Positions 1 to 8,899 of a stretch of DNA of 64,000 nucleotides are shown here, one piece after another. The stretch is from NCBI GenBank assembly GCA_041751955.1, contig JBGSIB010000002.1, positions 25,877-89,876 on the forward strand, given 5' to 3'. The notes beneath the pieces were generated by a model. It had not been told where the DNA came from. It saw only the letters and a program-made list of their open reading frames with translations, and did not search any database. Position 1 is the first letter of the stretch, and every line of letters begins with the position of its first letter. Both the position numbers and the translations under genes were made by a program. The DNA comes from UBA2040 sp041751955. GTDB taxonomy: Bacteria; Bacteroidota; Bacteroidia; Flavobacteriales_D; Crocinitomicaceae.

Positions 1-837
1 TTATTTGAAGCCATCAAAAGTCGTAAGTGGGATTATGTTGTTCTTCAAGGATTTAGTAGGGAATTAGCTTATGAACCAGAGTATATTGATACAGCATCCC
101 TTCCTTATTTCAGTCAAATTATTGATTCCATCAAAGCAAATAATCCTTGCACAAACCTATTGCTTTATATGACTTGGGGTTACAAGGAAGGTTACGAGCA
201 TTTGGAAGAAACGGATACCTATGAAAAGATGACAGAACGAATTACTAACGGTTATCAATACCTAAGTAAAACGTTCAATATTCCAATTGTTCCAGTTGGT
301 CAAGTGTGGAAAGAGTTCCGAAGTCAGTATCCTGAAATTGAATTGTACGATAAGGACAAAGCACATCCGAGTAAGAAAGGTTCGTATTTGTCTGCCTGTA
401 CCTTCTTTGCATCGATTTTCAATGAAAGTCCCGAAGGAGCAGTTACCTCAACTTTGAGGAATCAATTCGCGTCTAAAATTCAAAAGGTGGCTGGTGATTA
501 TGTCTTAGCAAATTTCAACGGTTATTATTTGAACCAAAACTTTTTCAGACTCGATTGGAAAATAGAGAAAAATGGAAGTTTTTGGCTTAATGGTATGGCA
601 AATTTTGAAAATGCAAAAAGTCTTTTATGGGATTTTGGTGACGGAACCACGGCCACAACATCTCGCATTAAACACCGATTTAAAGAAGCTGGTGAATACG
701 ATGTAGTGTTGACTATTGAGGATGAATGTGGTCTCAGAGAAATCAAACGCAAAGTGAAATTCACAGTACCAAAAGGTCCCAAAAGAATACCCAGATCTCG
801 ACCAATTAAAGGGAATAAGTTGAAGAAAAAGAGCTAG
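1..837 (+). CDS. SGNH/GDSL-like hydrolase with C-terminal PKD domain (5' end outside window)
   Basis: The reading frame is open from base 1, so the true start and signal peptide lie upstream; 278 residues are visible. The first part reads like the last strands of an SGNH esterase fold, and the typical C-terminal Asp-x-x-His pair is present (DKAH, about visible residues 119-122, then PSKKG). Nothing of the Ser-containing block is visible. A PKD domain follows at about 190-245 with the WDFGDG motif, and the protein ends in a basic Lys/Arg-rich tail. In Bacteroidota such proteins are usually exported and act on surface or secreted glycans or esters; the substrate is unknown. It ends 3 bp before the convergent acyltransferase gene. 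Confidence 0.7.
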   Translation, partial: LFEAIKSRKWDYVVLQGFSRELAYEPEYIDTASLPYFSQIIDSIKANNPCTNLLLYMTWGYKEGYEHLEETDTYEKMTERITNGYQYLSKTFNIPIVPVGQVWKEFRSQYPEIELYDKDKAHPSKKGSYLSACTFFASIFNESPEGAVTSTLRNQFASKIQKVAGDYVLANFNGYYLNQNFFRLDWKIEKNGSFWLNGMANFENAKSLLWDFGDGTTATTSRIKHRFKEAGEYDVVLTIEDECGLREIKRKVKFTVPKGPKRIPRSRPIKGNKLKKKS

Positions 838-840
838 AAT

Positions 841-2022
841 TTAGGATTTCAAAATCTTCTTTTTCAAAAATCTGAAAGGAGCAAAAATGACGTGCAGGAA
901 TTGATGATACCATTGTGTTAAATGCACCAAGTATTTCGTAAAGAAAACGAATAAGGTGATAAATAAAATAGCACCGATAATGGCTTGATATGGCTCTAAA
1001 TTTTTACTGAAAAAGGCATTCAATCGGAAGCCAAATATTCCTCCATAAAGAATAATGAAGTGTACGATAAATATTTGTAAGGTACTTTGACCAATTTTAA
1101 TGAATAAATTTTCTTTGATGTTCAAGTATTTATCAATGAACATCAATATTCCTAGCACAATTAGCACTTGTCCGAAACGGGATAATACCCATTCCAATGA
1201 ATTGATGTAAATTTTATCTTGACCAAGTGATTCGTAAAAGTAATGATCCAAAGCTTCTAAAGTGCCTATGCTGATAATGTTTAAAACAATCCCAATTCCA
1301 ATAATGGTTAAAGGAAACCAGTTTTGTCGAACACGATCACCATATTTATTCAATAGAACACCAAACATTGCCCCAAACATGGAGAATGCAATCCAAGGAG
1401 ATAATGGGAAATGTGATCTTGGCCCATGTACCATGTTTTGAATTAAATGCGGCCAACCCTCTGGGAAATGAACGTCGCGTGGAAAACTCATCAAATAAGG
1501 ATAGAAACTCATTACAGTTATGCCTACGATGAAATAATAAAGCCACAACGGTCCAAAGTGCAACCAAGTGTACAAGCGATAGATGAGAAGAATAACAATG
1601 ATTGCGCAACCTATGCTTTGTAAAACATGAAAACCAAATACGTTTTCAGTTATGTTTCCCATAAAATAACCGATGTAACCGAATATATAGGTTTGAAGGA
1701 AATAACCCCAGAATAGGAGTTCAAACGCTCTTCGAAAACCTTTACGCACCCGTTTATTTTCCCAATAAGGAACTTCTTTGTGCTTGGTGAGCAGATAGAC
1801 AAAAATTAAACCAGTAACCGTGAAGAAAAGAGGGGCGGTAAATCCTCGTACAAAATGCCATGCTGTATAGGCGAAATTTTCAGGGACACGGTAACTTTCC
1901 TTTAAAGTTTCATCAACGAAATGCCCCTCTAGCATGAGTAAAATGGCGATAGAACGCGCCATATCTATAAATTTTAAACGTTCTCTGGAAATCTTTACTT
2001 CTGCGCTAGATGTTTCGCTCAT
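841..2022 (-). CDS. Polytopic membrane acyltransferase-like protein (DUF1624/HGSNAT type)
   Basis: 393 residues with about ten hydrophobic segments and a basic cytoplasmic tail ending in a Lys-rich stretch. The N-terminus carries the block RLKFIDMARSIAILLMLEGH, which resembles the start of DUF1624/heparan-alpha-glucosaminide N-acetyltransferase-type proteins and of acyltransferase-3 membrane proteins. These families transfer acyl groups across the inner membrane onto sugars. The substrate here cannot be told from the sequence. A Bacteroidota-type promoter (TTG-N18-TAACTTTG) lies just upstream. It is monocistronic and convergent with the SGNH gene. Confidence 0.65.
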   Translation of the reverse strand: MSETSSAEVKISRERLKFIDMARSIAILLMLEGHFVDETLKESYRVPENFAYTAWHFVRGFTAPLFFTVTGLIFVYLLTKHKEVPYWENKRVRKGFRRAFELLFWGYFLQTYIFGYIGYFMGNITENVFGFHVLQSIGCAIIVILLIYRLYTWLHFGPLWLYYFIVGITVMSFYPYLMSFPRDVHFPEGWPHLIQNMVHGPRSHFPLSPWIAFSMFGAMFGVLLNKYGDRVRQNWFPLTIIGIGIVLNIISIGTLEALDHYFYESLGQDKIYINSLEWVLSRFGQVLIVLGILMFIDKYLNIKENLFIKIGQSTLQIFIVHFIILYGGIFGFRLNAFFSKNLEPYQAIIGAILFITLFVFFTKYLVHLTQWYHQFLHVIFAPFRFLKKKILKS

Positions 2023-2037
2023 TCATCACATTTTATG

Positions 2038-2066
2038 CAAAGTTAAAAGAATCTTCTTTTATTCAA
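2038..2066 (-). promoter_or_regulatory. Bacteroidota-type promoter for the membrane acyltransferase
   Basis: On the minus strand a TTG (2064-2066) is followed after 18 bases by TAACTTTG (2038-2045), matching the -33 TTG / -7 TAnnTTTG consensus of the Bacteroidota primary sigma factor. It lies 15 bases upstream of the ATG at 2022. Confidence 0.5.
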
Positions 2067-2068
2067 TC

Positions 2069-4306
2069 TTATTCTACCTTACCCGTTATAATCAATCGAA
2101 TTTCTTCCTCACCATTTTTGGTTTTCAAGTAAACGGATTTAACGATTTTACCTGAATAACCAGTGGGGTCGAAAGTCACTTTTACCGTCATCGATTCACC
2201 CGCTTGCAATTGAGTTTTTTCTAAATCTGCTACACTGCAATCACAAGGAGAACGAGGAGGAAGTAGTTCGATGGTATGATCATTGGAATTGGTGATTTTA
2301 TAGGTGACTTCCAATTTTTTATTTGGATCGATTCGGCCTACATCTTTGGTGTTTTCTGCTGTTAATAAAGGTAAATCGACGATACTATCTTTGATGAATT
2401 GAACACTTTGGATTTCTATTTTCCGCTCCAGGCCTGCCGCACGCGAATACACAGAATTTTTTTGGTCATTCAAATTATCACTTACTAGCACATTGGCGGT
2501 GTATTCTCCAAAAGGCACTTCCGTGAAAGTCAATTTTCCACCGTTTTCAGCATTTTGATCGATGTACTTTTTAAAAACGCCACCTTCGTATGCATTGAGA
2601 TAATTCACTAGAGAAGCAATTCGTCTCTTCGTCAAGTTGACGTTGTAATCACTTTTTGCCAAAGGACTGGCAAAACCTTTTATAGTCAAATTTATTTTTG
2701 CCCCTTTGTTCAGTTCTTCCAGCAACAAATCTCTAAATTGATTCAAATCCTTCACTCCTTGATCCACATATTCTAAAAAGAAACTTTCAATATCTTCTTT
2801 GGCATCTTCGGCCTTTTCACCACCCAAACCAGAGGAATATTCCTTTTGGTATTTTTCGAGCATAGCACGATAATCTATGTAACTGTTGATGTAATTGACT
2901 TCTGTGGACGGCAAAACGCTTCTTGGGTCGGGAACATCATTGTGAAAATACAAGGTGACTGGCAAACGTTTACTGAGGTCAGCCAAAGTCTCTTCTTTGG
3001 TTTTGGGAGGTTCTATTTCTGGCGTTTCCACAAAAAACACATCGCTACAACATGTCGGATTTTTACTGTAATTCACACCCAAACGGTTGCTCGCAAGATA
3101 TTCGCGGTTTTTGTTTTTGAAATAGTAAATGTCATTCGCGGGGCTGTTATAGGGCAAACCTATATTTTTTGGAGTTTCGAAATTGGTGGTGTATTTCGAT
3201 GCAAAAATGTCTAATCCTCCCAAACCATCTGGCCAAGAACTTGAAAAGTAAAGTGTTTTCTCCTTATAATCCCACCATGGTGAAGTTTCATTGTCCAACG
3301 AGTTCAAACTTTTCAAATTGCGGACTTTCCCGTATTGATTTCCATTTTTTATCTCGCTGTACCACAAATCTAGACCACCTTCGGTTCCATTTCTATCGCT
3401 GGCAAAAATCAAAACTTCCTTATCATCCCAATTCGCTATGCACGGCATAGTGGTATTACTGCCAGATTCATTAATGATTTCACCCAATGAATCGGGCACT
3501 AACCATTTTCCATCTCGAAAAGTAGCAACCATTATTTTACAACGATATTGGTGACCGTCATCCGCGCAAAGGCTGAAATAAAAGCGGGAACTGTCCAGCG
3601 AAAAAGTTCCATTGCCTGAACTCATTTTATCGAAATAAAGCGCTTTGATAATTTCTGGCTCGCTGTCTGTTGAATCCAAAAGGGATTTTTGATACAAATG
3701 GGTATAGTAATTTTTATCGTAAACTTCTTCACTGCTGGAAACTGAATCGGCTTTCAAGGAAGAAAAAATGAGCCAATCTTTGTAAATCAAATGGCCAAAT
3801 TCAGCATCTTTTGAGTTGATATCATCGTTTAAATGTTGAATAGGATACTGACCTTCTGTTTGGTCTTTTGCCCACAAACAGCTTTCTATTTCGCGTTTCG
3901 CTTTTTGATAGAGATAGTCTTTTTTGCTTTTGGCGTATTTTTTTTTGGCGAGTTTGAAGGTTTCTAGTGCTTCATCGTATTTGCCATTTTGCTTCTGCAT
4001 GAGTCCCAATTGCAAAAGACTTGCCGGATAAATTAGCGTGGTTTCTTTGGCATAAACTTTCGCATAATATTTTTCGGCGTTGCGGTAATCTTTGTAAGCA
4101 CGAAGTGTTTCCGCGTAGGACCAAAGTATTGCAACAGAATTGGAATCAATTTCTAAAGCTTTCTGATAATAATCAAGTGCGTAATAGAAATCACCTTTTT
4201 CATATTGTTCTTGGGCATATTTCAGGTATTTGCTCAATTCCGTTTGACCAAAAGAGCCGAAGGAAAATGCACCCAGAAAAATGAGTATCAAATATAATCT
4301 GGACAT
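2069..4306 (-). CDS. TPR / PD40 repeat / OmpA-like outer-membrane-associated protein with C-terminal DUF1573
   Basis: 745 residues with an N-terminal signal peptide (cleavage after FGSFGQ). TPR-like helices occupy about 20-130, including GDFYYALDYYQKALEI. A beta-propeller of PD40-type repeats follows at about 180-420 (FSSLKAD, FASDRNGTEGGLDLW, FSSSWPDGLGGLDIF). An OmpA-like peptidoglycan-binding region lies at about 440-640 (LTIKGFASPLAKSDYN, LTKRRI), and the end is a DUF1573 beta-sandwich (PCDCSVADL). The layout resembles PorE-like T9SS periplasmic proteins, with DUF1573 added. Its ATG lies inside the 3' end of the sprF-like gene (19-base overlap), so the two are co-translated and probably form an outer-membrane/peptidoglycan complex for T9SS or surface adhesins. 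Role inferred from domains and context. Confidence 0.75.
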   Translation of the reverse strand: MSRLYLILIFLGAFSFGSFGQTELSKYLKYAQEQYEKGDFYYALDYYQKALEIDSNSVAILWSYAETLRAYKDYRNAEKYYAKVYAKETTLIYPASLLQLGLMQKQNGKYDEALETFKLAKKKYAKSKKDYLYQKAKREIESCLWAKDQTEGQYPIQHLNDDINSKDAEFGHLIYKDWLIFSSLKADSVSSSEEVYDKNYYTHLYQKSLLDSTDSEPEIIKALYFDKMSSGNGTFSLDSSRFYFSLCADDGHQYRCKIMVATFRDGKWLVPDSLGEIINESGSNTTMPCIANWDDKEVLIFASDRNGTEGGLDLWYSEIKNGNQYGKVRNLKSLNSLDNETSPWWDYKEKTLYFSSSWPDGLGGLDIFASKYTTNFETPKNIGLPYNSPANDIYYFKNKNREYLASNRLGVNYSKNPTCCSDVFFVETPEIEPPKTKEETLADLSKRLPVTLYFHNDVPDPRSVLPSTEVNYINSYIDYRAMLEKYQKEYSSGLGGEKAEDAKEDIESFFLEYVDQGVKDLNQFRDLLLEELNKGAKINLTIKGFASPLAKSDYNVNLTKRRIASLVNYLNAYEGGVFKKYIDQNAENGGKLTFTEVPFGEYTANVLVSDNLNDQKNSVYSRAAGLERKIEIQSVQFIKDSIVDLPLLTAENTKDVGRIDPNKKLEVTYKITNSNDHTIELLPPRSPCDCSVADLEKTQLQAGESMTVKVTFDPTGYSGKIVKSVYLKTKNGEEEIRLIITGKVE

Positions 4307-5295
4307 ACTCTATGTACTATTTTTTTGGGTTTGAGCGAGCGGTGAATATAGCGAACGGCAAATTCAATTCCACCACGAGCGCCGCTGGCTTGGGTCAATT
4401 TTGAAAAATTCATATCATAACTCACCCCAAAAAACCAATCTTGGTAATCCATTCCGACAGAGAAATAAGCCGCATCTTTGAAACGATACCAAACACCACC
4501 TTGAATAGCTCTATAAACTGTTTTTTGATTGCTCAACAAATATTTTACCGATGATCCTAAAACGATTGCTCTATACTTTCCTTGGAACGAAACATTCACA
4601 GCCGGCAAAAGAATGATGTCTTTTCGAAGGCTTAGATCATAATGTGCAAAAAAGTTTCCTCGGATATCACGTGTTATTTTTTCACCAAAAAAACCTTGAT
4701 TTGGACGATTCAAATTGTAAAATCCTATTCCCGTGTTTAACTTGTTTTTAGGGTCTATTTTCCAGTCTAGAACAGTTCCAAGTCCTGTTGAGAGATTGGT
4801 TTTGCTGTCGGTTTGAAAAGTTTCGTTAGTGGGTAAACTAGGATCAAACATTACACCATCAAACTGATTATCAAAGGTTAAGGGAAACGGGTTCAAGCGA
4901 CGTTGATTCATGCCGATATTCACGCCAGGACGAAAAACCAGAGAGGAATCACTGTTCAGATAAAAAGGAAGATTTGCGTTCGCTTGAATTTCCAAAGTTC
5001 TCAATTTTCCGTCACCAACCACATCGTGAAATACCAAGAGGCCATAACCAATTTCTCGCTTTGTTTGAAAACGACTGTCGAAGGATACCGACAAAGTTTG
5101 ATAAGGAATGGTCACACTTCTCCATTGATCACGATAGTTGGCTATAAAACGAAAATCTCCTGAAAAGTTACCAGCTTGACCCGGACTTAGATACAGCGGA
5201 TTATCCACAAATTGCGACCAATGAATATCTTGTGCGCGCAAATTACCGCACAAAAACAGGATGGCAAGAAAGAAGAAAAACTTCAGATTTTTCAT
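4288..5295 (-). CDS. PorP/SprF family type IX secretion-associated outer-membrane protein
   Basis: 335 residues from the chosen ATG. A signal peptide (MKNLKFFFFLAILFLCG, cut near LRAQ) is followed by QDIHWSQFVDNPLYLSPGQAG, the hallmark start of PorP/SprF proteins. The rest is a beta-barrel-like repeat of alternating residues ending in RYIHRSLKPKK. SprF supports secretion of the SprB adhesin, and paralogs serve other T9SS substrates; the partner of this copy is not in the window. In-frame starts also exist at 5304 (ATG) and 5316 (TTG). The TTG falls in the T-tract of the upstream terminator, so 5295 is preferred. First gene of a two-gene operon with the OmpA-like gene. Confidence 0.8.
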   Translation of the reverse strand: MKNLKFFFFLAILFLCGNLRAQDIHWSQFVDNPLYLSPGQAGNFSGDFRFIANYRDQWRSVTIPYQTLSVSFDSRFQTKREIGYGLLVFHDVVGDGKLRTLEIQANANLPFYLNSDSSLVFRPGVNIGMNQRRLNPFPLTFDNQFDGVMFDPSLPTNETFQTDSKTNLSTGLGTVLDWKIDPKNKLNTGIGFYNLNRPNQGFFGEKITRDIRGNFFAHYDLSLRKDIILLPAVNVSFQGKYRAIVLGSSVKYLLSNQKTVYRAIQGGVWYRFKDAAYFSVGMDYQDWFFGVSYDMNFSKLTQASGARGGIEFAVRYIHRSLKPKKIVHRVCPDYI

Positions 5296-5313
5296 TTCTT
5301 CCATGAAATTAAG

Positions 5314-5346
5314 CAAAAAATTGGCTGAAACAAAAGAAATTCAGCC
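5314..5346 (-). terminator. Rho-independent terminator after the reductase/SDR operon
   Basis: On the minus strand a perfect 7-bp stem GGCTGAA/TTCAGCC with a 10-base loop (5323-5346) is followed by a T-rich run. It sits 24 bases after the SDR stop and separates that operon from the sprF-like gene. Confidence 0.7.
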
Positions 5347-5369
5347 CAGTAAAAGTTTGAATCGATGAA

Positions 5370-6050
5370 TTAAGGATTGCTAATGGAAAGCGGCAAAATT
5401 TTACCTCTAAAAAAACGATAGCCTGTAAAGAGAAAATCAGCAATATATTTTGCTGTTTCTTCCGGTTGATGAGGAGCCTCGTATCCTGGAAAAGCCTCGC
5501 TTAACATTTCAGTTTGCACCGCGCCTAAACACAAGCAATTCATCGCAATTTTAGTGTCTTTGTATTCCTCGGAAAACAATTCCGTAAAACTACACAAGGC
5601 TGCTTTTGAGGTAGAATATGCGCTCAAACCAGCAAATTTTAAACTGCCTTGAAAACCACCCATCGAACTGATATTCACTACATGTGAACCTTCAGGATTA
5701 AGGAAAGAAACGGCCGCTTGCATGGTTTGAAAAACCCCTAAAACATTGACTTGATAACAAGATTGCAATTCTTCGGTTGAGATTTCGGTAAAAGGTTTAT
5801 TGACCAATTTACCTGCATTATTCACCATAAAATCGAATGTTCCAATGGATTCAAAAATTGTTTTCGCATCTTCGCGAACGCTTTCAGAGGCCAAATCAAA
5901 TGGATGAAAGAGAACGTTGGTGAAATTGCAGAATTCTAAGTTGTTGTTGCGCGACAAAGCGTGAACTTCGTTGTCTGGATTTCGGGCTAGTTCGAGTACT
6001 AGTTCTTTCCCGATTCCTCTGCTCGTGCCTACAACAACTATCTTATTCAT
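5370..6050 (-). CDS. Short-chain dehydrogenase/reductase (SDR)
   Basis: 226 residues forming one Rossmann domain. The cofactor motif is GTSRGIG near residue 8, followed by NNAG, the catalytic Ser in NISSMGG, and YSTSK carrying the YxxxK pair. This is a classical short SDR, so an NAD(P)-dependent alcohol/ketone oxidoreductase; the substrate cannot be deduced. Its ATG overlaps the end of the upstream reductase by 8 bases, so it is the last gene of the reductase operon and ends in a strong terminator. Confidence 0.8.
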   Translation of the reverse strand: MNKIVVVGTSRGIGKELVLELARNPDNEVHALSRNNNLEFCNFTNVLFHPFDLASESVREDAKTIFESIGTFDFMVNNAGKLVNKPFTEISTEELQSCYQVNVLGVFQTMQAAVSFLNPEGSHVVNISSMGGFQGSLKFAGLSAYSTSKAALCSFTELFSEEYKDTKIAMNCLCLGAVQTEMLSEAFPGYEAPHQPEETAKYIADFLFTGYRFFRGKILPLSISNP

Positions 6051-7113
6051 CGAAGGAAATGGTCAATTTATTGGATGTAGGAACAGCTTGGCAGCATAGA
6101 ATATAACCTTCAGCCACTTCTTCATCCGTTAATGAATAATTCAATTTCATTTTGGCAGAACCTTCTAAAACTTTCGATTTGCATGAACTACAAACTCCAC
6201 CTCTACAAGAGTAAGGAGGGTCATAACCTTCGGAGTTCAATTGGTCCAAAATTCCTTTTCCTTTCGGTTTGTAGGAAAGATCAATGCGTTCACCTTCTAA
6301 AATAACCGTTACTTCGCTGGCAACTTCTTCAGTTCCGTCGACAGCAGGAGCTACTTCATCTGGGCTTGGCGCTGTAAACAATTCCAATTTGATTTTTTCT
6401 TTGGGAACACCAAATTCTGCTAATTTCTCTTGAACACCTTCAATCATGGCCAACGGTCCGCAAAGGAAAAATGCGTCCGCTTTTAAAATGTCAAGATGTT
6501 CTTTGATATAAGCGTGAACAGTTTCTCTATCCAACAAGCCCATTCTTGGGTGCTCTGTTTCTGAATTCTGATAATAAATATTTGTTTTTACTCGAGAAAG
6601 ACCTTCAATTTCGTCTTTAAACATTGTCGCTTCTTGATTTTGATTTCCATAAACCAAGTGCATATCTCCGCCCGTTTTTTGCAATTTTTTTGCGATGGAA
6701 AGAATAGGTGTAATTCCACTTCCTCCTGCAAAGGCAACAACATTTCGATGTCCGTCTTCTAATTTAAAATTTCCTTCAGGACTGCTGCACAAAATAGTGT
6801 CACCAACCTGAACTTCTTTTTTGAAAAAGTTAGAAATAAGTCCATTTTCAATCGCTTTAACGCCAATGGATAAATCTTCATCCGTCCCACTGCAAATAGA
6901 ATACGAACGACGATGCTCTTCACCATTCAAAGAGATAGAGAAGTTTAAATACTGTCCCGGAATGAAGGTGAATTTGTCTTTGAGTTCGCTTGGAATATCC
7001 AAAACAACTTGCACAGCATCTTCCGTAATATGGCGAAGTTCTTTGATTTGAACTTCATAGAATCCACGCGGAAGTTTATTTTCTTTTTTCTTATTTCTGC
7101 TAAACAATCCCAT
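6043..7113 (-). CDS. PaaE-like NAD(P)H:[2Fe-2S] flavin reductase, copy 2
   Basis: 356 residues. A ferredoxin-reductase FAD-binding barrel has RRSYSICS at about 68-75. A NAD(P) domain has FAGGSGITPILS at about 128-139 and FLCGP at 216-220. A plant-type 2Fe-2S domain at the C-terminus has Cys303, 308, 311 and 341 (C-x4-C-x2-C-x29-C). This architecture is that of PaaE, the reductase of phenylacetyl-CoA epoxidase, and of related oxygenase reductases. No oxygenase or phenylacetate genes are nearby, so its electron acceptor is unknown. The neighbouring gene is a diverged paralog, indicating tandem duplication. Confidence 0.8.
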   Translation of the reverse strand: MGLFSRNKKKENKLPRGFYEVQIKELRHITEDAVQVVLDIPSELKDKFTFIPGQYLNFSISLNGEEHRRSYSICSGTDEDLSIGVKAIENGLISNFFKKEVQVGDTILCSSPEGNFKLEDGHRNVVAFAGGSGITPILSIAKKLQKTGGDMHLVYGNQNQEATMFKDEIEGLSRVKTNIYYQNSETEHPRMGLLDRETVHAYIKEHLDILKADAFFLCGPLAMIEGVQEKLAEFGVPKEKIKLELFTAPSPDEVAPAVDGTEEVASEVTVILEGERIDLSYKPKGKGILDQLNSEGYDPPYSCRGGVCSSCKSKVLEGSAKMKLNYSLTDEEVAEGYILCCQAVPTSNKLTISFDE

Positions 7114-7118
7114 ATTAC

Positions 7119-8186
7119 TTATTCGTCAAATGATACAATTATTTTCTCACTCGTTGGATGCGCTTGACAAGTCAAAATGTACCCGTCGGCAACTTCTTGC
7201 TCGTCTAAAGCGAAGTTAACATCCATTCGAGCGCTTCCTTCTATAACTTTTGCCTTGCATGTACAACAAACACCACCTTTACACGCAAAAGGCAAATCTG
7301 CTCCTGCGGCGAAAGCGGCGTCTAATATTTTTTCTCCAGCTTGCAAATTCACAGGGAATTCGTCGCCATCGATAATCACAATCATGTTGGATTCTACATC
7401 ATGTTTGGCTGCTTCGATTACCGCTTTGGTAGGTTCAACATCTCCAGCAGTGAAAAGTTCGAAATGGATATTTTTTTCATCAACGCCCATGGATTCCAAG
7501 GACTTTTTAACGGAGAAAATCATGTCTGTTGGGCCGCAAATAAATGCTTCATCCACGCCTTCATGACTTAAAAATGTGTTGTATAAATCGTCACATTTTT
7601 CACCGTTAATTCTTCCTTTTTGGATTTTATTTCCCAGACTTTCACGCGATAAAATGTGAATGATGCGGAAATTGTCCAGGTGGCGGTTTTTTAAAGCTTC
7701 AATTTCCTCTCGAAAAATGATGCTTCCTGTATTTTTATTTCCGTAGAACAAGCTAACTTGGCTATTGGGCTCTTCTCTCAAAATGGTTTTTAAAATAGAA
7801 AGAACAGGTGTGATTCCTGATCCAGCTGCAAACAAGGCATAGCTTTTTTTGTTCTTTGGGTCAATTTCTACTTTAAAATTTCCGGTTGGCGTCATTACTT
7901 CCAATTCGTCCCCCGCCTTTATAATATCGTTGGCAAAAGTAGAGAATTTACCTCCTTCAACTTGTTTTACCGCCACACGCCATTCGTTTTGAAATGGAGC
8001 GGAGCAAAGCGAATATGATCTTCGAATGTCTTCACCTTTGATGTCTGTTTTTAGGGTCAAATACTGACCTGAAACATAAGCGTAATCGTCTATCAGATTC
8101 GTGGGAACGTCAAAAGCAATGGAAACACAATCTTCCGTTTCCTTGATGACCTCTTTTACTTTTAAAGAATGAAATTTTGGTGTCAT
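7119..8186 (-). CDS. PaaE-like NAD(P)H:[2Fe-2S] flavin reductase, copy 1
   Basis: 355 residues with the same order of domains as the next gene: FAD block RRSYSLCS at about 55-62, NAD(P) block FAAGSGITPVLS at 119-130, ICGPTDMI, and a C-terminal 2Fe-2S domain with Cys302, 307, 310 and 340 (C-x4-C-x2-C-x29-C). It probably moves electrons from NAD(P)H through FAD and 2Fe-2S to a partner oxygenase, desaturase or other acceptor. It is first in the three-gene operon, with 5 bases to copy 2, and has a TAAATTTG -7 box 25 bases upstream. Often labelled PaaK/PaaE by databases, but pathway membership is not supported here. Confidence 0.8.
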   Translation of the reverse strand: MTPKFHSLKVKEVIKETEDCVSIAFDVPTNLIDDYAYVSGQYLTLKTDIKGEDIRRSYSLCSAPFQNEWRVAVKQVEGGKFSTFANDIIKAGDELEVMTPTGNFKVEIDPKNKKSYALFAAGSGITPVLSILKTILREEPNSQVSLFYGNKNTGSIIFREEIEALKNRHLDNFRIIHILSRESLGNKIQKGRINGEKCDDLYNTFLSHEGVDEAFICGPTDMIFSVKKSLESMGVDEKNIHFELFTAGDVEPTKAVIEAAKHDVESNMIVIIDGDEFPVNLQAGEKILDAAFAAGADLPFACKGGVCCTCKAKVIEGSARMDVNFALDEQEVADGYILTCQAHPTSEKIIVSFDE

Positions 8187-8211
8187 GCGTTTAATGCCAA
8201 TTTTTGGAATG

Positions 8212-8219
8212 CAAATTTA
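8212..8219 (-). promoter_or_regulatory. -7 box TAAATTTG upstream of the reductase operon
   Basis: Exact match to TAnnTTTG on the minus strand, 25 bases from the ATG at 8186. A TTTG lies 17 bases further upstream, slightly short of the usual spacing. Confidence 0.4.
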
Positions 8220-8331
8220 CGATTTTATCAAGCGCGCAAATCAAAAAAGTTTAAAACGGAATGATTCAAAATAAGCGAAATAAAATTGAACGAAAATGTT
8301 CTTTTCCTGTACTGAAAGAAAATACAATAGC

Positions 8332-8766
8332 ATGAACAACATACTCATTACCTTATTATTGCTCTTTTTGGCTTTCAGTTCGGTCGCGCAAACGGACAAA
8401 ACAGCTGAATTAGTCGGCAAGAAATTCAAGACAGATGTAGTAATCGGTTCCACGGATTATGGCTGGTCACCAAAGATTGAATCTGTTAATTTGACCCAAG
8501 CCGATATTCATCCATGGGGATATTTTTTGCAATTGAATGATGATGGAAGCTTTATCGCGTTTAATCAAAATAGTTGCGGAAACGATTGCCGGGTGAAAGT
8601 TTCGGGTACGTATAAAATTGAGAATGGCGTCATAGAATTCGTGACGAATACGATACGGTTCATGGATATTTGTGCTGCGAAACCTAAACAAGAGATTAAT
8701 TCTTCTATTGGTTCATATAAAATTAAGGAAACAGGGGGAAGAATAAGCTTGGTGCGGGTTGGCTAG
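8332..8766 (+). CDS. Small secreted protein of unknown function
   Basis: 144 residues from the ATG at 8332, which starts directly with a signal peptide (MNNILITLLLLFLAFSSVAQ). An in-frame ATG at 8296 would add an implausible 12-residue leader. The mature protein has a short beta-rich pattern like a lipocalin-type or META-like sandwich (WGYFLQLNDDGSF, KVSGTYKIENGVIEFV) and three Cys. I recognise no family. It is flanked by the divergent reductase operon and the ABC exporter downstream, without evident co-transcription. Confidence 0.6.
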   Translation: MNNILITLLLLFLAFSSVAQTDKTAELVGKKFKTDVVIGSTDYGWSPKIESVNLTQADIHPWGYFLQLNDDGSFIAFNQNSCGNDCRVKVSGTYKIENGVIEFVTNTIRFMDICAAKPKQEINSSIGSYKIKETGGRISLVRVG

Positions 8767-8899
8767 CTCGTTTTGTTGAACCGCAGAGAAGAAAAGGTCG
8801 CAAAGGGTTGATGCTTAGTTTTCGCGTTAATTTCCCTTATTACTTACTGCCATTTCGTCACAAAAATAATTTTGGCTTAAAATTCGTCGGGATTCGCGC

